From the NCBI GenBank assembly GCA_009786175.1, contig WQTQ01000140.1:1-10222 (forward strand): a stretch of 10,222 nucleotides of DNA. The letters are read 5' to 3'. Under the pieces are notes generated by a model. That model was not told where the DNA came from, did no database searches, and saw only the letters and a list, made by a program, of their open reading frames with translations. Position numbers and translations under genes: made by a program. This stretch comes from Bacillota bacterium (GTDB taxonomy: Bacteria > Bacillota_A > Clostridia > Lachnospirales > WQUN01). Positions 1 through 6,243 of the stretch are shown piece by piece (the stretch's first letter is position 1; each line of letters begins with the position of its first letter).

Positions 1-1055
1 GTATAATCCGGGTTAATGGTTTTATACAGGCCAAAAAACGTGTCTTTACCCAGCTTTTTTATCAAAAATTCTATAAAAGAAGCTGCTTGCCGGTAGCTTA
101 TGCCGGGCTTTGACTCTGCCGAACCAATTTGAAATGACAGCAATTCTTTAATGATGAAAAGCTCGTTGTTTTGGTAAAATTGCTTCACCAGGCCGTTATA
201 TGGGGCGTTAATTACATCCATCGCAGCGGCGTTATCAAATAAATTACATAAGTAAACCGCCAGGCCTTCGCTAAAGGCGGAAACCGTATTGCCATACACC
301 GTATCGGCCATTACGTGAACCAGTTCGTGGTAGGGGTTAACTTTTACATCACTGTTGTAAACTTCAATCATGGATGTCCCGTATGCCCACCCCGCGCCTG
401 TGTGGCCTGTGATTTTTCGCTTTTCTTCCGCGTCTTCAAATAGATACAAGTCTACGGTTAATTCCTGCTTGTAGCCTAAATATTCCGCAATGTGTTGGTA
501 GGCCTGCTCCCTTTGGGAAAGGATTGTGTCAATTTCGCTTTCCGCTGTAGACCCCGGTTGGCAGTACACATTAAAATGGGGCGATTTAGCTACAGGCCAT
601 TCTTTTTGAAGTACAAGTTCAAAGGTGTTTTTGTACATTGGAAAGCTGAAATTTGCGACACTTTCCGTGGAAAACGGATTTTCAATAAGATACTCGATAA
701 ATTCCCTGCAGCAATACATGATGCCAAACTGTGAAAACATATTTGACGGAATTACGTCCAGCTCTAATATTTTTTTATACCCGCAAATTGCCGCGTCTCT
801 TTCACCGGTAAGGTCGCAGGCAATTGCGTGGAATAGGTAGGGGATTAGCCTTTCGGCGCGCCTGTACCTGTTTTGCAAAGATTTTGCAAGTGAAACCGCG
901 TCACTGTATTGCCCTTCATAGGTAAGACAAATTAACAATTTTTCCATACTGTCCGCATTAGAATAATCCGGGTTAAGCAGAAATTCGTCGTAGATTGTTT
1001 TTGCTTCCCCGGACGGTGTCCAACTTAAGCTATTGATTTTCTCGAGTATGCCCAT
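1..1055 (-). CDS. TPR-containing HExxH (gluzincin-like) metallopeptidase, 3' end missing
   Basis: Open frame of 351 codons that leaves the window before a stop. ATG at 1055-1053 is preceded by AAGGAG (1063-1068) with 7 nt spacing, which fixes the start. Residues ~35-100 form amphipathic helical pairs with TPR-like spacing (LICLTYEGQYSDAVSLAKSL, then HAIACDLTGERDAAICGYKK). The second half holds a zinc-protease signature: HELVH at residues 243-247, then FSEGLAVYL with Glu263 sixteen residues after the second His, the expected position of a third zinc ligand in gluzincin 'peptidase MA-like' proteins. No signal peptide or membrane segment is visible at the N-terminus, so the visible part looks cytoplasmic. 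It lies downstream of radA in the same direction but is separated from it by a terminator-like element, so it is probably its own transcription unit; I see no convincing promoter. The substrate is unknown and the family name is inferred from the motif only. Confidence 0.8.
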   Translation of the reverse strand, partial: MGILEKINSLSWTPSGEAKTIYDEFLLNPDYSNADSMEKLLICLTYEGQYSDAVSLAKSLQNRYRRAERLIPYLFHAIACDLTGERDAAICGYKKILELDVIPSNMFSQFGIMYCCREFIEYLIENPFSTESVANFSFPMYKNTFELVLQKEWPVAKSPHFNVYCQPGSTAESEIDTILSQREQAYQHIAEYLGYKQELTVDLYLFEDAEEKRKITGHTGAGWAYGTSMIEVYNSDVKVNPYHELVHVMADTVYGNTVSAFSEGLAVYLCNLFDNAAAMDVINAPYNGLVKQFYQNNELFIIKELLSFQIGSAESKPGISYRQAASFIEFLIKKLGKDTFFGLYKTINPDY

Positions 1056-1156
1056 GTTCACTCTCCTTGGTTCTACTTGATGGTGTTTTTATTCGTGTTT
1101 TCTAAAAGCCTTTATACCTGTATAGTGCCTGCGAAAATAAATTGGATAGGTGACGC

Positions 1157-1253
1157 AAAAAAAGAAAACGATATTTCCCTATAGCGACTATCGATTAGTT
1201 CCGCATGAAATGCGGAAATCAGCGATTCGGAGCATTAGGAAAATATCGTTTTC
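1157..1253 (-). terminator. Large branched palindrome with U-tract, probable radA terminator
   Basis: Arms 1164-1180 and 1237-1253 are inverted repeats of 17 bp with one mismatch (GAAAACGATATTTCCCT against its complement). Inside the arms are a perfect 8-bp hairpin (TTCCGCAT, loop GAA, ATGCGGAA, 1199-1217) and a 4-bp hairpin (ATAG, loop CGA, CTAT, 1181-1191). On the minus strand the outer stem is followed directly by seven T residues (1157-1163), as in an intrinsic terminator. It lies 37 nt beyond the radA stop codon. There is no T-run on the other side, so plus-strand termination is not supported. The branched interior is more elaborate than an ordinary terminator, so a dispersed intergenic palindrome or small structured RNA is an alternative. 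Confidence 0.6.
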
Positions 1254-1289
1254 GAAGCATCCGACAGCCCATATAAAAAATTAAGAAAA

Positions 1290-2678
1290 TTACACCGACC
1301 CCATAAGCACTTCCAGTAACTCCCCAATATGGGACGCGCCTAAAACTTTAAAGCCCTTTGGTACGCGTATCTTCCCTTTATTGGCCATGGGCAGCACACA
1401 AGCGGTAAAACCCTGCCGGGCCGCTTCCATTACACGCCGCTCTGGCTGGGTAATTGCCCGCAGTTCCCCGGCCAGGCCAACTTCGCCCAGTACCATTGTT
1501 TGTGGGTTTATGGCTTTATTCCTGTAGCAGGAGGCCAGCGCGGCAATTACCCCCGCATCGGCGGCGGGTTCGTCTATACGAAGGCCACCGGCCACGTTTA
1601 CATATGCGTCAAAGTTTTGCAGCTTGTAGCCCGCCCGTTTTTCCAGTACGGCCATAAGCATTACAACGCGGTTGTAATCCATGCCTGTGGCTGTGCGGCG
1701 GGGCGTACCGAAAGACGTATACGACACCAGGGCTTGTACCTCTGCAAGCAGCGGACGCGAGCCTTCCATGCTGCAAGTTACAACAGAGCCGGGCACATCA
1801 ATTGGGCGGCCTGCCAACATGTATGCAGAGGGGTCTTCTATTGGTGTAAGTCCTTGCTCGCCCATTTCAAACACGCCAATTTCGTGGGTAGAGCCAAAGC
1901 GGTTTTTGACCGCGCGGATAAGGCGGTAGGCATCTTTATCGTCACCTTCAAAATACAGCACCGTGTCCACCATATGTTCCAGCACCCGGGGGCCCGCAAG
2001 AGAACCTTCCTTTGTGACGTGGCCAACCAGCATTACGGCCATGTTTTCCTGTTTCGCAAGGTAGGTGAAAAAGGCCGCGCATTCCCGCACCTGGGTTACA
2101 CTGCCCGGCAAGGAAGCAATATCCGAAAGGCGCATTGTTTGAATAGAGTCGATAAAAAGCATGGCGGGCCTAATTTTTTCCACCACGTCTCGGATGGCAT
2201 AAAGGTCTGTCTCTGCCAGCAAGTAGCAGTTAGGCGCGTGAACTTGCAAGCGGTCTGCCCGCATCTTTATTTGGGCGGTGCTTTCTTCCCCGGATACATA
2301 CAGGATTGGGAAATCTTTGTGAGTCATATGGCGGCACATTTGCAGCAGCAGTGTAGACTTGCCTATGCCCGGGTCGCCCCCCAGCAAAAGAAGGCTGCCC
2401 TCTACCACGCCGCCGCCAAGTACCCGGTCAAGTTCCGCAATGCCCGTCGCGTGGCGGTTTGTACCGTCGGAAGAACTGGAAATGTCCGTCAACAGCTGCG
2501 TCCGTGGGGCATCCCCGGTGGTTTGTATAAAAGCGGCCCCTTTGGCCCCTTTCGCAGGCGGGGGTTTTACCGCCCGCTCTTCAAATGTATTATACTCTCC
2601 ACAAGTTGGACAGCGGCCCATCCACTTTGCTTGCTCGTACTCGCAAGCGGAACATATAAAACGGGTTTTTGCGGGCAT
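1290..2678 (-). CDS. radA: DNA repair protein RadA
   Basis: A 462-residue protein of normal RadA length. RadA is a RecA-related, DnaB-like branch-migration motor that processes recombination intermediates on DNA in the cytoplasm. Domains in order: an N-terminal zinc finger with Cys9, Cys12, Cys23 and Cys26 (CSAC...CPTC); a RecA-like ATPase with Walker A GDPGIGKST at 101-109 and Walker B LFIDSIQ at 174-180; the RadA-specific KNRFG motif at 258-262; and a C-terminal Lon-protease-like domain (~290-462, including GGLRIDEPAAD) that is structural in this family. ATG at 2678 is preceded by GGAGGT (2682-2687). It lies 119 nt downstream of the second MutS-like gene in the same direction, so co-transcription is possible; no good minus-strand promoter was found in the gap. 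A 401-codon antisense open frame across this gene is a coding shadow. Confidence 0.97.
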   Translation of the reverse strand: MPAKTRFICSACEYEQAKWMGRCPTCGEYNTFEERAVKPPPAKGAKGAAFIQTTGDAPRTQLLTDISSSSDGTNRHATGIAELDRVLGGGVVEGSLLLLGGDPGIGKSTLLLQMCRHMTHKDFPILYVSGEESTAQIKMRADRLQVHAPNCYLLAETDLYAIRDVVEKIRPAMLFIDSIQTMRLSDIASLPGSVTQVRECAAFFTYLAKQENMAVMLVGHVTKEGSLAGPRVLEHMVDTVLYFEGDDKDAYRLIRAVKNRFGSTHEIGVFEMGEQGLTPIEDPSAYMLAGRPIDVPGSVVTCSMEGSRPLLAEVQALVSYTSFGTPRRTATGMDYNRVVMLMAVLEKRAGYKLQNFDAYVNVAGGLRIDEPAADAGVIAALASCYRNKAINPQTMVLGEVGLAGELRAITQPERRVMEAARQGFTACVLPMANKGKIRVPKGFKVLGASHIGELLEVLMGSV

Positions 2679-2709
2679 GTTTTACCTCCTGAAATTTCCT
2701 TCTAAAGCA

Positions 2710-2738
2710 TTGCCGTACGAAGCCTGTGCTGCTATACT
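2710..2738 (+). promoter_or_regulatory. Candidate plus-strand sigma-A promoter in the radA/mutS-like gap
   Basis: TTGCCG (2710-2715), exactly 17 nt, then TATACT (2733-2738). That matches 4/6 and 5/6 of the consensus hexamers at ideal spacing. It points rightwards, against the flanking genes, towards the 3' end of the degenerate MutS-like gene. A Shine-Dalgarno-like AAAAGGG follows at 2754-2760. It could drive a short antisense transcript or the small ORF at 2769-2900. Seen by eye only; promoter-like matches of this quality do occur by chance. Confidence 0.35.
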
Positions 2739-2768
2739 GCCTGTACTAAACCTAAAAGGGATGATGTT

Positions 2769-2900
2769 GTGGAAATTAACGTAAACAGAGTACAAGATTA
2801 TAAGCAATTACCGCTAAAACACAAGCTTGATTGCTGCTGTTCTGCCAAAAAATTATTATGGGTAACAACCAGCACCGTACAGGGCAGGTTGGACAGGTAG
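2769..2900 (+). CDS. Possible 43-residue small protein, antisense to mutS-like gene end
   Basis: A GTG start at 2769 lies 8 nt after AAAAGGG (2754-2760) and about 30 nt downstream of the promoter-like pair at 2710-2738. The frame runs 43 codons to TAG at 2898-2900. The product begins VEINVNRVQDYKQLPLKHKL and continues with three consecutive Cys residues (22-24) and a hydrophobic LLW stretch. Only the first ~29 nt are outside the oppositely oriented MutS-like gene; the rest is antisense to its last codons. I recognise no family. The combination of promoter, ribosome site and start is suggestive, but the ORF is short and could be chance. Confidence 0.2.
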   Translation: MEINVNRVQDYKQLPLKHKLDCCCSAKKLLWVTTSTVQGRLDR

Positions 2901-4156
2901 TTAATAATCCGGGTAAAGGGTTCGGCAATTTCTTCATAGGAAGTGCTTTGAAAAACCTCATGGAGAATAACCAGCCCATGGGGTTTTATTTTGCTGCATA
3001 TGGCGGACATTTCCTTCGCTTCCTCTTCAAACCTACCAAGTATTAACTCACTGGACGCAAACTGCACAAACAGGCCGGACACAATGGCAACATCAGCTTC
3101 CTGTGCGGCCACGGGCAGTCCTGCCTGGGCAAACAACTGCAGCAGCGCGTATTTCTGTAGAAACAGAAAATATTCGTCTCCATCTCCGCTGAACATTATC
3201 ATTAAAGGCTGCGGCTCTGTTTCGTGTTGCCATTTGATGCGGGTTTGCTTGCCCGGGTCAAGTATCCGCGGAAAGCAAAATGGAATGTTTCTTGTTTTGT
3301 AATGCCTGGCAAGTGACAGTCCAAACTCGTACAACGGCAAATCTTTTTGTATGCGTTCCAAAGGCCTTTGCAAGTTTTGCGTAAACATAAAGATTAAATC
3401 TGCAATGTAAGTAAGGCTTTCCTTAATTGAATGAGAGAAGAATGCTTCCGCTTTTTCAAAATCTTCTTTCCTGCGTGCGGTTTCGCTTCTTCTAAGCATT
3501 TTTAAGAAATTTGGCTCAAACATTGTTATCCTTGGCCGCGAAAGTATGGGGTTAACCTTAAATATCAATTCCGATATGCGGCATGATAACTTGTTAAACT
3601 TCTCATCCATGGCAAAAGTAATAGAAAATTCCGAGTTGTGTCGCACATCTGCTACTTCCAGTTTTTTAAGTTCGTTAAAAAATGTAAGCAACTGTTTGAT
3701 TTTTTCCCCTTCTGTGGTTTTTATCAGCAGCTCTTTGAACTTAATAAATACGTCGGAAGTGAAAGAAAAATCCTTTACATATACGGGCAGGTCCCGGTAC
3801 AGCTTTATACATTCTTCGGCGTATCTTACCACCGGCGGGATACTGTCCATAACCGCTGCAAGCTGGTCTTTTTTCTCGCTGTGGGTGGCATGAGAGCGGG
3901 ATTTGAATGCAGATTTTCGTTCCATTTTATGCTGCTCTTTTAGCTCGTCAAGCCGTCTTATCATTCTTGTCAAAATACTTACCAGCTCTTGGTTGTTTAA
4001 AATATCCGCAATTTCACGCTGGCGTTCGGTAATAACGCTTTTGTCCTGCTCCAAATTTCTTAAGTATGCCTCCATGTGGTTTATTACTTTTTCGTTTGGG
4101 CATATTTCGTGTAAAAGATGGGGTATGTTTAGGTCTTCCATGGCTCGCTTATCCAT
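2798..4156 (-). CDS. Degenerate MutS-family protein (pseudo-ATPase paralogue)
   Basis: A 452-residue protein if it starts at ATG 4156, which follows AAAGGGGG by 7 nt; an ATG at 4180 has no ribosome site. It overlaps the stop of the upstream MutS-like gene by 8 nt, so the two are translationally coupled. The C-terminal ~170 residues align by eye with the partner's ATPase region: CFPRILDPGKQ against CYPQISPSRGV, LFAQAGLPVAA against LFAAGLFIPAT, LVILHEVFQST against LLLINELFSST, and VVTHNNFL against MITHFHNL. The P-loop is destroyed: where the partner has GVNSGGKTT this protein has SGDGDEYFL (323-331), so the nucleotide-gripping lysine is replaced by Tyr. Glu400 of the Walker B region and His433 are kept. 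Residues ~20-130 are helical and charged, as expected for a MutS lever/clamp. The protein ends soon after the THNNFL motif, ~50 residues earlier than the partner, so the usual C-terminal helices are missing. Inferred role: non-hydrolysing partner of the neighbouring protein. Confidence 0.72.
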   Translation of the reverse strand: MDKRAMEDLNIPHLLHEICPNEKVINHMEAYLRNLEQDKSVITERQREIADILNNQELVSILTRMIRRLDELKEQHKMERKSAFKSRSHATHSEKKDQLAAVMDSIPPVVRYAEECIKLYRDLPVYVKDFSFTSDVFIKFKELLIKTTEGEKIKQLLTFFNELKKLEVADVRHNSEFSITFAMDEKFNKLSCRISELIFKVNPILSRPRITMFEPNFLKMLRRSETARRKEDFEKAEAFFSHSIKESLTYIADLIFMFTQNLQRPLERIQKDLPLYEFGLSLARHYKTRNIPFCFPRILDPGKQTRIKWQHETEPQPLMIMFSGDGDEYFLFLQKYALLQLFAQAGLPVAAQEADVAIVSGLFVQFASSELILGRFEEEAKEMSAICSKIKPHGLVILHEVFQSTSYEEIAEPFTRIINYLSNLPCTVLVVTHNNFLAEQQQSSLCFSGNCL

Positions 4157-5669
4157 TTTCCTTCCCCCTTTGCGCAGCATTACTATATGTCAGCGAGTAT
4201 TTTTCCAGTATTTCCATTACATTGGAATAACGCTCCCGCGAGCGGATAATTTTATACAGCCGCTCATTCCTTTCGTTGGTGGCGGCCATTAGGCAAGCAA
4301 TGTCCGAGTAAGGCTGTACCCACTTTGTAAGGTTATGGAAGTGTGTAATCATTAGGCAGAAACATGTTTGCTGCTGTAACAATTTAATCATTTGGCCATA
4401 TTCGGCCAAGGCAGTTTTTTCGTCGGTAGACGAAAACAGTTCGTTAATCAGCAGCAGTGATGTGGGCTTTGCATTTTCCACGGCGTCATAAACTGCTTTC
4501 TTCTCGGCAAGAAAGCGGTTTATTCCCTTTGCCTTGCCACCGGCAAACAGGGCCGTCATCTCGTTGTAGAAAGGTATCCGCGCCGCCGTGGCCGGGATAA
4601 ACAAGCCCGCCGCAAATAAAGTTATGGCAATGCCCAGCCCGCGAAGGTATGTGGTTTTACCGCCGCTGTTTACGCCCGTTAAAATAAAAATCCGCTCGTT
4701 CTCACTGCAAATCAAGTCGTTTGGTACGATTTTTTCCGTTTTTTGTACTAGAAGTGACAGGTCGTGGCAGTCTTGAATATTTACCCCACGGCTTGGCGAA
4801 ATTTGCGGGTAGCAAAGGGGAATTTTATGTTTGTTTAAATAGCCGAACAGTGTATTTACGTATAGTGCCATAGAAATATCACCGGGGTTAACTGGTATTA
4901 TTCGATTATAAATATCTTGGTACTGCCCATAGAAGTCGGATATTCTGCCGTATATTTGCTTATCGTTTTTGGCCAGTAGCCAAATATACGAGTAAAGCAT
5001 GTCCCCGTCTATGCCCCTGGGCTTCGGCAAGGGTGCGGCATCCATCCCAAAATCCAAAAACAATTCAAGTAAACGCCCATCTAAATAAGATGACGTATCA
5101 TTTGCCGGTGTAGAATTGTAACCCAACATATTTTTGCCGTAGTGGCGTATATTAAAATTGTAGGCAGATATTGCGTTCATTAGTAACCGGCGGATTGTTT
5201 TTGCGTCCCGTACCGCGTTTTTTACTGCTTCTTCTTGGCAAAAGGCGGCGATTTCGGCTGCAAACCCGGACAATATGTTTGACTTGGCATCAACAATGTT
5301 ATTTACAAGTTCCTCCAGCAGCGTCAAGTATACTTCCACCACCCGGTAAAATAAAAAAAGCTTTATTATCGGGTCTTTTTCTTTTTCATATTGCTCTGCC
5401 AGCTGCTGTGTTTGCAAAAGCTCGTCACGGGCTTTGCCAAACAAATCAACCAAATGCTCGGATGATAAAAATTCTTTGAAAAAATCTTGCCGGTCTATAA
5501 TAGTTTTCGCATCTGTGGGCCGTTGCAAAAATGTACAAAACTCGGTAGTTTGGACTTCGCCCATGCAAAGGCGCAACAATTCGGGCAGTTTTATGTTTTC
5601 CAACGATGTATAGGATGTGAATGGCGTGTCGCTTTGGAGATTGCCGAAAAGACTTAATAGATTAAACAT
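4149..5669 (-). CDS. MutS-like DNA-binding ATPase (core and ATPase domains only)
   Basis: A 506-residue protein from ATG 5669; a TTG at 5699 in the same frame would add 10 residues but has no ribosome site and lies inside the upstream gene. Residues ~1-280 are helical, matching the MutS core/lever/clamp region. Residues ~315-490 are the MutS domain V ATPase: Walker A TGVNSGGKTT (331-340), Walker B region LLLINELFSSTD (405-416), switch motif ITHFHNL (441-447), and a C-terminal helix SNVMEILEKYSL typical of MutS dimer helices. The Walker B acidic pair is Asn-Glu instead of Asp-Glu. There is no N-terminal mismatch-recognition domain with its Phe-x-Glu motif, and no C-terminal Smr domain, so it is neither MutS nor MutS2. 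It belongs to the less-characterised short MutS-related proteins of Firmicutes. It starts 7 nt after the VOC gene and overlaps the degenerate paralogue by 8 nt. The function is unknown; DNA-structure recognition is inferred. Confidence 0.85.
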   Translation of the reverse strand: MFNLLSLFGNLQSDTPFTSYTSLENIKLPELLRLCMGEVQTTEFCTFLQRPTDAKTIIDRQDFFKEFLSSEHLVDLFGKARDELLQTQQLAEQYEKEKDPIIKLFLFYRVVEVYLTLLEELVNNIVDAKSNILSGFAAEIAAFCQEEAVKNAVRDAKTIRRLLMNAISAYNFNIRHYGKNMLGYNSTPANDTSSYLDGRLLELFLDFGMDAAPLPKPRGIDGDMLYSYIWLLAKNDKQIYGRISDFYGQYQDIYNRIIPVNPGDISMALYVNTLFGYLNKHKIPLCYPQISPSRGVNIQDCHDLSLLVQKTEKIVPNDLICSENERIFILTGVNSGGKTTYLRGLGIAITLFAAGLFIPATAARIPFYNEMTALFAGGKAKGINRFLAEKKAVYDAVENAKPTSLLLINELFSSTDEKTALAEYGQMIKLLQQQTCFCLMITHFHNLTKWVQPYSDIACLMAATNERNERLYKIIRSRERYSNVMEILEKYSLTYSNAAQRGKENG

Positions 5670-5676
5670 TGTTATT

Positions 5677-6132
5677 TTAGTCGTTTTCCAGTAACTCAAT
5701 TAATGTTTTCATGGTTTTGCGGGAATCCATGTATGCGTACCTGCCGCCTTGGTATTCACCTTTTTGGATAAGCGGGATGCCGTTTGCTTCCAGCCGTGAA
5801 ATTACTTGCTTCATTCCGTTTACCACAAACGCAAGGTGGTGAACGCCTTCGCCGTACTTGTCCAAATCTTCCCGCCAGGTGGACGGTTTCTCGTCCGGCT
5901 CGATTAGTTCCAGCGTTAAATTGCCGCCTACGTTGAAGAATGCCAGTTTCGCCCGTGCGTCGCATGGCTGCCCGCGGTATTCGCCCTGTGTTTCTTCAAT
6001 TGGGCCTGTGGTAATGCAGCCCGGCTCTTCCATGCCCAAAATCGCGGCAAATTCTTTAATGGATTTTTCGATGTCATGCACCAAAATACCTACTTGTGTT
6101 ACGATGTTTGTACCCAGTGGGTTCTTTTCCAT
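5677..6132 (-). CDS. VOC-superfamily (glyoxalase-fold) protein, methylmalonyl-CoA epimerase-like
   Basis: A 151-residue protein with two beta-alpha-beta-beta-beta repeats of the vicinal oxygen chelate fold, close in size and pattern to methylmalonyl-CoA epimerases. Repeat one begins VTQVGILVHDIEKSIKEF (11-28) and ends LTLELIEP (72-79). Repeat two begins GEGVHHLAFVV (94-104) and ends TLIELLEN (143-150). Likely metal ligands are Gln13, Glu75, His98 or His99, and Glu146. The first ligand, usually His in epimerases, is Gln here, as in some glyoxalase I enzymes. ATG 6132 is preceded by GGAGG at 6140-6145. No methylmalonyl-CoA mutase or carboxylase gene is nearby, so the exact substrate is open. 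It is first in a cluster with the two MutS-like genes, 7 nt ahead of the next start. Confidence 0.82.
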   Translation of the reverse strand: MEKNPLGTNIVTQVGILVHDIEKSIKEFAAILGMEEPGCITTGPIEETQGEYRGQPCDARAKLAFFNVGGNLTLELIEPDEKPSTWREDLDKYGEGVHHLAFVVNGMKQVISRLEANGIPLIQKGEYQGGRYAYMDSRKTMKTLIELLEND

Positions 6133-6179
6133 GTCTTCTGCCTCCTAATTATAACGGGGTTTCCCGTGTTGTTCTGCTT

Positions 6180-6227
6180 CAGTTGGTCCCATTATCGAAC
6201 CAACTGGTAAGAAAATCCGACCAGTTG
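6180..6227 (-). repeat. Nested inverted repeats upstream of the VOC gene
   Basis: Three copies of an AGTTGG/CCAACT motif occur 19-21 bp apart: CAGTTGGT (6180-6187), ACCAACTGGT (6199-6208) and ACCAGTTG (6220-6227). The middle copy can pair with either neighbour as a perfect 8-bp stem (6180-6187 with 6199-6206, or 6201-6208 with 6220-6227), but not both. In DNA this resembles an array of operator half-sites two helical turns apart; in RNA it gives two mutually exclusive hairpins in the leader of the VOC/MutS-like cluster. No T-run follows either stem, so it is not a standard terminator. Confidence 0.5.
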
Positions 6228-6243
6228 AAATGCCTTCCCCCAA

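Noticed and set aside
492..840. Two overlapping plus-strand ORFs of 71-80 codons
   Set aside because: Antisense shadows of the minus-strand metallopeptidase-like gene, which is open for 351 codons with a good ribosome site.
1500..2705. 401-codon plus-strand open frame opposite radA
   Set aside because: Antisense shadow of radA, whose zinc finger, P-loop and KNRFG motifs are unmistakable; the shadow's composition is low-quality and it has no ribosome site.
4157..4180. ATG 4180 as start of the degenerate MutS-like gene
   Set aside because: No ribosome site in front of it, whereas ATG 4156 follows AAAGGGGG at good spacing.
5670..5699. TTG-initiated N-terminal extension of the intact MutS-like protein
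   Set aside because: No ribosome site and it lies inside the VOC coding end; ATG 5669 fits the 7-nt intergenic spacing.
6149..6154. Perfect TATAAT (minus strand) just before the VOC gene
   Set aside because: It is only ~16 nt from the ATG, so transcription would start within the Shine-Dalgarno, and the -35 position (CAGAAC) does not match.
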